This document shows positions 27,206 through 35,059 of a DNA stretch of 64,000 nucleotides, in pieces; position 1 is the stretch's first letter, and the number at the start of each line of letters is the position of its first letter. Under the pieces are notes generated by a model. It did no database searches. It was not told where the DNA came from and saw only the letters and a list, made by a program, of their open reading frames with translations. Source of the DNA: Helicobacter macacae MIT 99-5501 (lineage in GTDB: Bacteria; Campylobacterota; Campylobacteria; Campylobacterales; Helicobacteraceae). The DNA lies in assembly GCF_000507845.1 (NCBI RefSeq), contig NZ_KI669454.1, positions 844,604-908,603 of the forward strand. Reading direction: 5' to 3'. Position numbers and translations under genes: made by a program.

Positions 27206-29611
27206 CTAGTATTTCCACACATATTTTAGTGTGAAGTTTCGTGCAGGTTCTACTAGAGGGTTTGTTACGCTAAGTGGATAGAGTGCGTTTACAGCTCCTA
27301 CCGTTACGGGATTTCGCCCTATGGTGTTAAAGAGATTTGACACACCAAAGATTAGCTCCATATCTTTCATATAGGATTTGAAAGCCCCTAGCTTTAGCCC
27401 TGCGTAAATATCTGTCATTGCATAAGATTTTGTCTTGTATTCTGTCGCGCCAGCCACGCGATTTTTGCCACCATAAAACCTCTCAGCTAGCACGAAATAC
27501 ACTTTCTCAAAGTCAAACTTCACACTTAGATTTCCATAAAGTGGGGCTAGATAAGCGATAAGCTTTTTTTGTGTCAAGTCCTCTCCGTAGTTGTAGCTTA
27601 ATGTGTAAGTTAGCAATACTTTAGAGCTAGCAAAGCTATGCCTACCCTCTAGCTCCGCCCCAGCGATAAACGCTCGCCCGATATTTTCATAGCGATTGCG
27701 CCCGTCTTGAAACAAGATTCCCAAAACCATATCTTGATAGTTTGTATAAAATCCTATGATTGAAGCGAAGTGATTTTCGCTAGTAAATCGAAATCCAAAT
27801 TCTGCGGTTTGTGAGTATTCGGGCTTTATTTTTGGATTGGCAATCGTAGGCGTGGTAGAAGCTGATGGCGTAGAGCTAAGCCTCGAAGATGCCCCCGGGT
27901 CTTGGAAATTGTGAGAGATATTGATGACATTGCTAATGTAGTCTGTGATAAACCACACACTTCCTATCGAGCCTGTGAGCGCACCTGTGTGAATGAGCGG
28001 ATTTGCATCTAGCACTTGTGCACTTTCTTTCGCGCCATTTGTGCTGACAGTAACTTGTTTGTTTTCTATATCACTGCGCTTTTTAGAAATAGTCGTTAGC
28101 ACATAATCCCCCCTAATCGCACCTGATAAAATCCAATTATCAAATACTTTCCAATCATCTTTGACAAATAGTGCGAAATCCGTGTTTGTATTTGGGCGGA
28201 TAGTAGTGCAGCTAGAGGCTTTGCATTCACCTTGTGAGCTTGTCAAAAAGTTTTGTCTATAAGGAGTTAGATTTATGCTACTTAAAATCTCTGCGCCATA
28301 GCTAAAGTAGTTGTTTTTGTATCGTGTGTCAAATGAGATTCTACCTCCTAGATATTGATTGGCATATACTTCTTGGTGGATAAAGAGATCTGTTGCTGTG
28401 TTGCCATTGCTACCGTTCATTAGCGTGCGTCTATCATTCCAAAGGTCTGTATCCCAATAGCGATAATACACATAAGCATCCATAGAATCCGCGTATTTTA
28501 GATGTTTGGTGCTTACCCCAAGCCTTAGGTAATACTCCGACATAGGATTTTCTCTAAAATACACTCCATAGTCCGCACCCGGTGCTGCTGCTAGCCCTCC
28601 TGCGCGTGAAGTCTCTATGTGTGAGTAGCGTCCTTGCGCGTAGTAGCGAGTGTTGCTTTTTGTCGTGTAGCCGAGATTAAAATCCGCATTGTAAGTGGTG
28701 TAGTAAGAATTTTTTGCCTTCAAAAACTTGCCATCTTTTTGGATAGGAGTTAGATAATCCCCGCCATTTCTAGCACTTACCCCCACTAGCAAGTCCCATC
28801 CACCTCCACCACCCAAAATCTCCGCCCTCCCAGCTACGCCGTTATTTACACTTTGGTATTCTAGCAAGCGAAGTCTAGCTGTGGCTTTGAAAGATTCTCC
28901 ACCAAGATTGTAGTTGCTTCTTCTGGAGCGGAAGTTTATCACGCCATTCATCGCATCACTTCCCCATAGTGCGCTAGCCGCACCGCGAATCACTTCGATA
29001 GACTCAAATTGACTTGCATCAAGCACATTAAATTCTAGTAGGCTTCGCCCTGCAAATCGCACGCCATCTATCATCACCACAGACCGTTGCGAAGTGGAGT
29101 TTTGCCCGCGCATTGTGATTTGTCCATTTACTCCACCGCTTCGTGAGTAAAGCACGCTAGGCACACTCTCTAGCGCAGCTTGTGCGCCACCTAGTGAGAT
29201 TTTCTCTAGCAGGGAGTCCTTTGAGACGATAGAAATCTGCTTGCTTTGTAGTTCTATTGGCAGCTCGCTTTGGCTTACTTGGGCGGTTACAGATACTTTT
29301 TCTAGTTGCTTTGTTTCAGATATTTCGCCTTGATAGCTTGGAGTGGTATCAGCTATGTGCTCTAGATTTTGGCTAGAATCGCTAGATTTGCCAAATTCAC
29401 TAGGGTTGCTAGATTCGCTAGAATCTAGTTTTGTTACGCTTGGTGTTGCGCTTGGCTCGCTTGTGGTGATTGTAGTGGTGGTGCTTTGGCTTGTATCTGC
29501 CTCATTTGACAAAGCAGGTTCTGCATTTGCTAGATTCACACTTATGATACTTGCACTTATGGCACTCGCACTTATGACGCTTGAAATCGTTGAAAGGGAT
29601 AAAGGCTTCAT
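27206..29611 (-). CDS. TonB-dependent outer-membrane receptor (first of a tandem pair, phase-variable promoter)
   Basis: 801 residues: signal peptide (about 1-30), a Ser/Thr-rich segment of about 75 residues not found in the paralogue, TonB-box-like LEKVSVTA, plug with ALESVPSVLYSRSGGVNGQI, MRGQNSTSQ and IEVIRGAASALWGSDAMNG, and a barrel ending ARNFTLKYVWKY. AGGAG precedes the ATG. Its promoter contains a T17 tract between the -35 and -10 boxes (29680-29708), so its transcription, and that of the operon behind it, probably varies with tract length. The Trp/Ser differences in the plug (ALWGSD here, SLYGNY in the paralogue) suggest that the two have diverged in ligand or partner contacts. Confidence 0.85.
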   Translation of the reverse strand: MKPLSLSTISSVISASAISASIISVNLANAEPALSNEADTSQSTTTTITTSEPSATPSVTKLDSSESSNPSEFGKSSDSSQNLEHIADTTPSYQGEISETKQLEKVSVTAQVSQSELPIELQSKQISIVSKDSLLEKISLGGAQAALESVPSVLYSRSGGVNGQITMRGQNSTSQRSVVMIDGVRFAGRSLLEFNVLDASQFESIEVIRGAASALWGSDAMNGVINFRSRRSNYNLGGESFKATARLRLLEYQSVNNGVAGRAEILGGGGGWDLLVGVSARNGGDYLTPIQKDGKFLKAKNSYYTTYNADFNLGYTTKSNTRYYAQGRYSHIETSRAGGLAAAPGADYGVYFRENPMSEYYLRLGVSTKHLKYADSMDAYVYYRYWDTDLWNDRRTLMNGSNGNTATDLFIHQEVYANQYLGGRISFDTRYKNNYFSYGAEILSSINLTPYRQNFLTSSQGECKASSCTTIRPNTNTDFALFVKDDWKVFDNWILSGAIRGDYVLTTISKKRSDIENKQVTVSTNGAKESAQVLDANPLIHTGALTGSIGSVWFITDYISNVINISHNFQDPGASSRLSSTPSASTTPTIANPKIKPEYSQTAEFGFRFTSENHFASIIGFYTNYQDMVLGILFQDGRNRYENIGRAFIAGAELEGRHSFASSKVLLTYTLSYNYGEDLTQKKLIAYLAPLYGNLSVKFDFEKVYFVLAERFYGGKNRVAGATEYKTKSYAMTDIYAGLKLGAFKSYMKDMELIFGVSNLFNTIGRNPVTVGAVNALYPLSVTNPLVEPARNFTLKYVWKY

Positions 29612-29679
29612 TTTTAGCTCCTAAAGAATTTTGATGATTTTGGTAGCAAGGATAGTGAAAATTGTTACCAATCAGCGCA

Positions 29680-29708
29680 ATCATAATCAAAAAAAAAAAA
29701 AAAAACAA
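29680..29708 (-). promoter_or_regulatory. Promoter with T17 spacer tract, candidate phase-variable switch
   Basis: On the minus strand, TTG followed by 17 T (29705-29689), then GAT and TATGAT (29685-29680). Taking TTGTTT (29708-29703) as -35 and TATGAT as -10, the spacer is exactly 17 bp and consists almost entirely of the T-run. Gain or loss of one T would change the spacing. Transcription would start near 29673, giving a leader of about 60 nt to the receptor ATG. Confidence 0.7.
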
Positions 29709-29746
29709 CTTAATTTTGCAAATTTTTATCAAAATTTTGGTAGTGT

Positions 29747-29761
29747 TGTAACGAGATTACA
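29747..29761. promoter_or_regulatory. Operator-like inverted repeat in the divergent region
   Basis: TGTAA-CGAGA-TTACA, 5-bp arms with a 5-bp spacer, between the two divergent promoters of the uptake locus. The form resembles TetR-type sites such as the CmeR box of Campylobacter, but the match is short. Confidence 0.35.
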
Positions 29762-29804
29762 CAAAAATATCATTCATTCTTATTTTATGCGTATTTTTAA
29801 GACT

Positions 29805-29891
29805 TAAAATGCTGCATATTTTGAGAAAAATGCGTTATTTTTTGTGTAATTCTCAAGCACTTTTTATTTTTGGCTAAATCCTAGCCAAAAA
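29805..29891 (+). promoter_or_regulatory. Promoter candidate and two leader hairpins before the 29918 gene
   Basis: TAAAAT at 29805-29810 is the best -10 for the rightward genes, giving a leader of about 100 nt. The leader holds TTGAGAA (29821-29827) facing TTCTCAA (29850-29856), and then a perfect 10-bp hairpin TTTTTGGCTA (29867-29876)/TAGCCAAAAA (29882-29891) with a 5-base loop, ending 15 bp before the ribosome binding site AAGGAG (29906-29911). It could modulate translation; not a match to any riboswitch I know. Confidence 0.4.
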
Positions 29892-29917
29892 GCACAAAAT
29901 CACAAAAAGGAGAAACA

Positions 29918-31411
29918 ATGAGTGTGCAAAACTGCTGTATAGCGAGTGAAGAGAGCATAAGCCAAAATCTAGCAACAAGGCTTAATGAGGCATATAGCCA
30001 TAGTGAGATTACGCGCTATGGCAAGGTAGCTTATATCGATTCTTATGGTTACGAAAAAGACGGAATCTATGAGCATTTTTTGTATAAAAACGCGCTGGAA
30101 TTTGTGGACTTATACAGCGATTTTGGTGGTCTGGACTTGAGTAAATACTGTGCTATGGTGCTAGGAATGAGTATCGATGAGGTGGCACTATGGAAGCATA
30201 GAGAGAAGCTATATGAGTTTTTGGACAATGGAGGGATTGTGATAAGTTTTTGCCATAACTACACAAAAATCCTCCCAAACAATTCAGGCTACATAAAAAG
30301 CCCTGTGGAAATACGAGATAGAGAAATAAAGCTAGTGGGACATAGCCTCACAAATGGCATACGCGAATACGACATAAACTATCGGCGAGGTGTCAAAGGC
30401 TTTTTTAATCGCGGGTATTTTGAGATAGATGAAAAAGATTGTGAAGTGTTTTTGCGCGATAGTGAGGGTAAAGTAGTGGGCTACATAGATAGAATCTCTA
30501 CTCGTGGCGTGATAGTAAGCACCGCAGGAGCGGATTTGCTGACATTTGGCGTGTTTGAAAACAATAGTGCAAGACGACTTGGGCTAAATCTTTTTAAATG
30601 GCTTGCTCAAGAGCTAAAGCAAAGAGAATCTAACAAGATTTGCCTTGCAAGTCGCCTAGCCCAAAATCTCATAAGTGAGGAGAATCAAAGCGGACTTTTT
30701 CACTTTGATTGCGACATAATTGCTAGCCAAACCCCACAAAATCCACTGCGCAAAAACCCAAAGCTAAAAAACGCTATCATCACAGGTGGTGCAAGCTATG
30801 AGCGCAATTTTTTCTACAACAAAGATGCAAAATACGCACACTTTTTTGATAAGCGAATCTACCATAAGCAAGCCAAAGATACGGATTTTAGCGAGTTTGA
30901 TTATATCGTCATCGCTTCTAGGGCAAATCCGCGATTTTTGTTGCCTTGCAAGGATAAGTTTTTGGACTTTCTAAAAAATGGTGGGAGTATTGTGAGTTTT
31001 GGCGAGATTACGCAGGATTATTTGCCAAATATCGCGTGGAAAGAATACGGCGTGAATTTTTGGTGGTGGCTTAGTGAGGGTGCGGATATGCCATTTGTAG
31101 TGTGCGAGAGTGGCAAAAGTCTTTTTGAAAAAATGTCGCTTTTCACTGCCAAATGGCACTATCACGGCGCGTTTTATCCACCAAAAGATTGTATAAATAT
31201 TTTGCAAAATGAGCTAGGAGAGGCAATCATCTACAAAGACATAAGTTTCAAAGGTGGGCTATATGTAACCTCGCTTGACCCAGATTTTCATCTAGGGCAG
31301 GGCTTTATGCCAAAGACAGAGCCGTTTTTTGATAACTTTATGGAATGGATAGAAAACGACATTCTAAAGCACAAGTTGGGACACAAACTAGAGCATAAGG
31401 AGGCAAAATGA
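29918..31411 (+). CDS. Uncharacterised protein with two copies of a class-I-amidotransferase-like Rossmann domain
   Basis: I do not recognise a described function. The 497-residue protein has no signal peptide and no membrane segment, so it should be cytoplasmic. Residues about 33-230 and 285-478 align with each other: YEFLDNGGIVISF (99-111) with LDFLKNGGSIVSF (349-361), KILPN with DYLPN, and a C-terminal block, YFEIDEKDCEVFL...RGVIVST with FYPPKDCINIL...GGLYVTS. The fold pattern (hydrophobic strand, helix, NGG turn, strand) suggests the glutamine-amidotransferase/ThuA-like superfamily, but no Cys-His-Glu triad is evident; only copy 1 has a Cys after the strand (FCHN). It ends in HKLGHKLEHKE. 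It overlaps the binding-protein gene by 4 bp (ATGA), tying it to uptake of the same ligand. AAGGAG precedes the ATG. Confidence 0.75.
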   Translation: MSVQNCCIASEESISQNLATRLNEAYSHSEITRYGKVAYIDSYGYEKDGIYEHFLYKNALEFVDLYSDFGGLDLSKYCAMVLGMSIDEVALWKHREKLYEFLDNGGIVISFCHNYTKILPNNSGYIKSPVEIRDREIKLVGHSLTNGIREYDINYRRGVKGFFNRGYFEIDEKDCEVFLRDSEGKVVGYIDRISTRGVIVSTAGADLLTFGVFENNSARRLGLNLFKWLAQELKQRESNKICLASRLAQNLISEENQSGLFHFDCDIIASQTPQNPLRKNPKLKNAIITGGASYERNFFYNKDAKYAHFFDKRIYHKQAKDTDFSEFDYIVIASRANPRFLLPCKDKFLDFLKNGGSIVSFGEITQDYLPNIAWKEYGVNFWWWLSEGADMPFVVCESGKSLFEKMSLFTAKWHYHGAFYPPKDCINILQNELGEAIIYKDISFKGGLYVTSLDPDFHLGQGFMPKTEPFFDNFMEWIENDILKHKLGHKLEHKEAK

Positions 31412-32454
31412 AAAAGCTAATATTTCTCGCACTCACGCTTGCTAGCGTGCTTTATAGTGCCACATTTCCACTGCAGCTAGTCGATGATGAGGGGCAAAAA
31501 GTGATAATCCACAAAGAGCCACAGCGCATAGCTATCTCTGGGCTGTGGCCTATGCCTTCAGTGATAATGATGCTTTCAAATAGTGCTAGCAAAATCATAT
31601 ATATGCCACAAGCATCAAAAAACGCCTTGCTGCATTCGTTTATGGTAGAGATTTTCCCTCACATTTCCCAAATCCCCGCAGGCAATAGCGAAAATATCGA
31701 GGAGCTACTAAGCTACAAACCTGATGTGTTTATCTGCCATAGTGCAAACAAATCCGTGTGTGCGTCTATGCGCCAAAGTGGCGTGCCTACTATCGCTATA
31801 AGCGTGAGTGCGTGGAAATATGATTCTTATAGAACTTTGCAAGGGTGGTTTAGGCTTATCGCGCCCCTGCTAGATAGGGAGCAAAAAGCACAGCAAATCT
31901 TACAAGAAGTGCTTAAGCAAGAAAATCTAGCAAAACAAAATAATGAGATTTTGCCAAAAGCGATTTTTATCCACACCTATGCAAGCGATGAGAAGCTCAC
32001 TATCGCAGGGATTTTTAGCAAGTATTTGCTTAAGTCTAGTGGTGGGGTAGCTATGCTAGAATCCAATGCAAATACTTCCTTAGAGGAAATCTACAAGCTA
32101 AATCCGGATATTATTTATATAAACAATTTTACTCCGCTTTTGCCAGAGCAGATTTTGCGCTCTAAGCGGTGGCAAGGAATCGCAGCGGTAAAAAATAAGC
32201 GCGTGTATAAATTGCCACTAGGGAGCTATCGTCCATTTGCTCCAAGCGTGGATTTACCCGTGCTGTTGGCGTGGCTAAGGGTGCATAATGAAGAGTTTGT
32301 AAAATCTAGTGGCAATGCAACAAAAGGCGTGATAAAAGAGGACTACAAGCAATATGCAAAGCAATATTATAAAGAAATGTTTGGACTTGAGCTAAATGAA
32401 GCGCAGCTAGAAAAAATCTTTGCTCCCTCAAGCAAAGCAGGGAATTTGCAATAG
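31408..32454 (+). CDS. Periplasmic substrate-binding protein of an FecB/BtuF-type ABC importer
   Basis: 348 residues with signal peptide MKKLIFLALTLASVLYSA. The helical-backbone binding-protein fold is indicated by the N-terminal lobe motif PQRIAISGLWPMPSVIMML, NIEELLSYKPDVFICHS, a long linker helix, then SLEEIYKLNPDIIYINNF and RWQGIAAVKNKRVYKLPLG. It has no lipobox Cys, so it is likely free in the periplasm. It starts within the stop of the preceding gene (ATGA), so translation is coupled. It is the only binding protein in the window and is the likely partner of the FecD/FecE importer on the other side of the divergent promoter region. Confidence 0.85.
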   Translation: MKKLIFLALTLASVLYSATFPLQLVDDEGQKVIIHKEPQRIAISGLWPMPSVIMMLSNSASKIIYMPQASKNALLHSFMVEIFPHISQIPAGNSENIEELLSYKPDVFICHSANKSVCASMRQSGVPTIAISVSAWKYDSYRTLQGWFRLIAPLLDREQKAQQILQEVLKQENLAKQNNEILPKAIFIHTYASDEKLTIAGIFSKYLLKSSGGVAMLESNANTSLEEIYKLNPDIIYINNFTPLLPEQILRSKRWQGIAAVKNKRVYKLPLGSYRPFAPSVDLPVLLAWLRVHNEEFVKSSGNATKGVIKEDYKQYAKQYYKEMFGLELNEAQLEKIFAPSSKAGNLQ

Positions 32455-32504
32455 ATTTTACTAGCATAGTGAGGGGGGGATTTGTGCGCATCTATGCTTC
32501 ACAT

Positions 32505-32557
32505 TTTTGCAAAATCCCCTTTACAAAATCCTTTTGCAAAATCCACTTTACAAAGTC
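32505..32557. repeat. Tandem duplication of a 27-bp unit between convergent genes
   Basis: Units at 32505-32531 and 32532-32557 differ at two positions; each contains TTTTGCAAAATCC and CTTTACAAA. A G7 run lies just before at 32473-32479. No coding role is visible. Confidence 0.6.
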
Positions 32558-32621
32558 TAACTGCAAAACACCATAACAAAGTCCCGAAATTCCCTAGCGT
32601 AATATTTTCATTAAAATCCAT

Positions 32622-34613
32622 TTAGAATTTCTTTTTATCCACATCTGCTAGGATTTCTTTTGCTACGCTATTTACGCGCTTTGTTATGTCATCTGTCGCG
32701 TTTGCTACGGACATATTTTCTTGCGTTACCGTGTTTAGCTCTCCTATTGCCTCATTGATTTGCTCTAAACCGATAGTTTGCTCTCTCATAGATTCGCTCA
32801 TTTCACTCACAGATTGCACGAGGATATTTACATTTGCTTCGATTTCGCTAAGCGAATGTGTAGTGCGCTCTGCTAGCTTCCTCACTTCATCAGCCACTAC
32901 GGCAAATCCCCTGCCGTGCTCGCCCGCGCGTGCCGCTTCGATAGCGGCATTTAGTGCAAGCAAGTTTGTCTGCTCGGCAATGTCTTTGATGACATTTACG
33001 ATATTGCAAATATCTTCTGCTTGCTTAGAGCATTCCTGTGTGCGCTCATTTACTTGCTGCATAGAAGCGTTTATTTGCTCCACTGCTGCGCTTGATTGCT
33101 CTATCGCACTAGCTTGAGTTTGAGAGCATTGTGTAAGTTTTTGCATTGATTGCTCTAAGTCTTTGCAGTGCTGTGCCAAATCTTTTGCAAAGTGTGAACT
33201 AGAACTTAGCATTTCTTTTATGACTTGTCCCAAAGTGTTTGTAACGACTTCTACCTTGCCCTTTGCATTTGCCACTTCGGTGGTAAAGTCTAGGCTCGTA
33301 TACGCGCTAAAAACCCTAGCGATTTCATTGGTATCGCTACCGATTTTATCTTGGAGCGAATCTAGCATTTTATTTAGCACATTTTTTAGCTCTATTAGTT
33401 GAGGATTCGCTGGGCTTTGGGTGATTCTAGCTGTTAGATTGCCCCATTCGATTTGTTTTGCCGTGTCGGCGGATTGTAGTATGGCTTCCTCATCTTGGAT
33501 TAGGTTTTTCTTTGTGCGCTCGATATTTTCATTGATAGCTTTGCTAATGGTGCTAAACTCATCATTGCCCTTTAGCGGGATAGGATTTGGCGGAGTGTTT
33601 GTCTTATGATTTAGATACGCAAAAAAAGCATTTAGTCCATTTTGCATAATGCTTAGCGGTTTAAACAAATAATGAATGCAAGCTAGCAGTGCCACTCCAC
33701 CTAGCACAAGCAATAAGATAGCTAACCCCATAGAAGTCAAAAAACTCTGATGAATCACCTCTGTGAAGTCTGATTCATTCGCTTCTGTGGCGATTACCCA
33801 TCCTGAAGGCATTTGATGATAAAACACCACTTTTTTATTGCCACCAAATGTCGTTTCAAATCTGCCTTGCGGGTTTGCTTTGCTTTGTGCTAAAATCTGT
33901 GCTCCTAGCTCGTTAAACTCGGCTTGATTTTCTTTAGTCAAATCCTTATGCACAAATACACTGCCTTTGGAATCCACTAGCAAAACTTCAAGGCTAGGCA
34001 ATTCTCTAAGGTGCATTCTATCAAACCGCTCTTGGAATGTGGAGGGAATCACATTTGCACCAATCACACCTATGAATTTATCATTTTTAAATATTGGCAT
34101 AGCGGTGGTGGCGACTACTATGTTTTCATAACCAGAGGCTTTGCTAATGTAAGGGTCAGAGACTATAAATTTTTTGGTAGATTTTGCTAGCTGATACCAC
34201 TCTCTTTGGCGAAAGTCAAAGCTATTGCCATCATCTCCGTTTTTTAGCTCGGATTCGGTAGTTTTGGCGGTTACGGAAATTAACTTGCCGTCATTTTCAT
34301 ACACGACAAATACAAGCGGAGAGGCAACTACACGAGCGAGATTTAGTAGCACCCTGCGTTGCAGTAAATAATCCTCTCTATCTACTAGAGAGATTCGCTT
34401 TGCTAGTCCATTTAGCTGATTTGTAGCGGAGGCATTCATCGTAATATCCACTGTTAAGAATGCCGAGTTTAGGGCTAGTTTTTGCAATCCCTCATAAACT
34501 TCAATCGTTTCTGCCGAAGTTTGCTTGTAGTTTACAAAGGTAGAAATCCCAAGCACTATGACAAAAATGCCAATGCTAATGCCTATAATTTTAGAAGCGA
34601 CACTTTTAAACAT
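32622..34613 (-). CDS. Methyl-accepting chemotaxis protein with dCache sensor domain
   Basis: 663-residue chemoreceptor. TM1 is at about 9-28, followed by a periplasmic double-Cache domain ([32 protein letters not shown]), TM2 at about 290-312, a HAMP region, and a cytoplasmic signalling hairpin with the conserved tip [20 protein letters not shown] and [16 protein letters not shown]. The signalling domain signals to CheA/CheW at the pole. The ligand is not predictable; dCache receptors of this type often bind amino acids or organic acids. The ribosome binding site contains AAAGGGGA. A T15 run (34737-34723) lies 110-124 nt upstream and may make expression phase variable. Confidence 0.9.
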   Translation of the reverse strand: MFKSVASKIIGISIGIFVIVLGISTFVNYKQTSAETIEVYEGLQKLALNSAFLTVDITMNASATNQLNGLAKRISLVDREDYLLQRRVLLNLARVVASPLVFVVYENDGKLISVTAKTTESELKNGDDGNSFDFRQREWYQLAKSTKKFIVSDPYISKASGYENIVVATTAMPIFKNDKFIGVIGANVIPSTFQERFDRMHLRELPSLEVLLVDSKGSVFVHKDLTKENQAEFNELGAQILAQSKANPQGRFETTFGGNKKVVFYHQMPSGWVIATEANESDFTEVIHQSFLTSMGLAILLLVLGGVALLACIHYLFKPLSIMQNGLNAFFAYLNHKTNTPPNPIPLKGNDEFSTISKAINENIERTKKNLIQDEEAILQSADTAKQIEWGNLTARITQSPANPQLIELKNVLNKMLDSLQDKIGSDTNEIARVFSAYTSLDFTTEVANAKGKVEVVTNTLGQVIKEMLSSSSHFAKDLAQHCKDLEQSMQKLTQCSQTQASAIEQSSAAVEQINASMQQVNERTQECSKQAEDICNIVNVIKDIAEQTNLLALNAAIEAARAGEHGRGFAVVADEVRKLAERTTHSLSEIEANVNILVQSVSEMSESMREQTIGLEQINEAIGELNTVTQENMSVANATDDITKRVNSVAKEILADVDKKKF

Positions 34614-34715
34614 AAAATCCCCTTTATATGCGAAATCAAAATACCTTTACAAACACCTTATTTGCGCAAGTTTTTGCGCAAATTTGTGCAAAAAGTGCGG
34701 GTAAAAACAAGGGTA

Positions 34716-34737
34716 ATCCTACAAAAAAAAAAAAAAA
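34716..34737 (-). promoter_or_regulatory. T15 tract upstream of the chemoreceptor, candidate variable promoter
   Basis: On the minus strand 15 T (34737-34723) are followed by G and TAGGAT (34721-34716), a weak -10 match. The tract would fill the spacer, as for the receptor promoter at 29680, but no good -35 hexamer precedes it. The rest of the gap 34738-35059 shows no gene or clear structure. Confidence 0.4.
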
Positions 34738-35059
34738 CGAAAAAATAACTACAAGATTTTATTTTCATATTTTCATTGCGCGTTTTTTAAGATTTTATTT
34801 AGTGGAATTTGGATGGGATTTTAGCAATGGTGTTGTTTGCGTGTGGGCAGGCAATGAGCTAGTGGCAATGAATTAGAAATGAATAGAATTGAGAGTTTTT
34901 ACACCTTAGGTGGCATTTACAAAGTGGTGCAAAGTAGCGCAAATGAGAGGATAGAAGCAGCGGGCAAAGATAGTTGTGCCACATATTTTATAAAATCAAA
35001 AACATATAATGCAGTTTTGTTTAGCAGAGAATTTGGTTTATAGAAAAATATAAGCCTTT

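Noticed and set aside
29763..29790. Possible Fur box before the rightward uptake genes
   Set aside because: The ATCATTCATTCTTATT stretch is AT-rich and only loosely matches GATAAT repeats; the match is no better than expected in this background.
29612..29917. Cobalamin riboswitch or NikR site in the uptake regulatory region
   Set aside because: No B12-box-like conserved core and no spaced NikR half-sites could be recognised on either strand.
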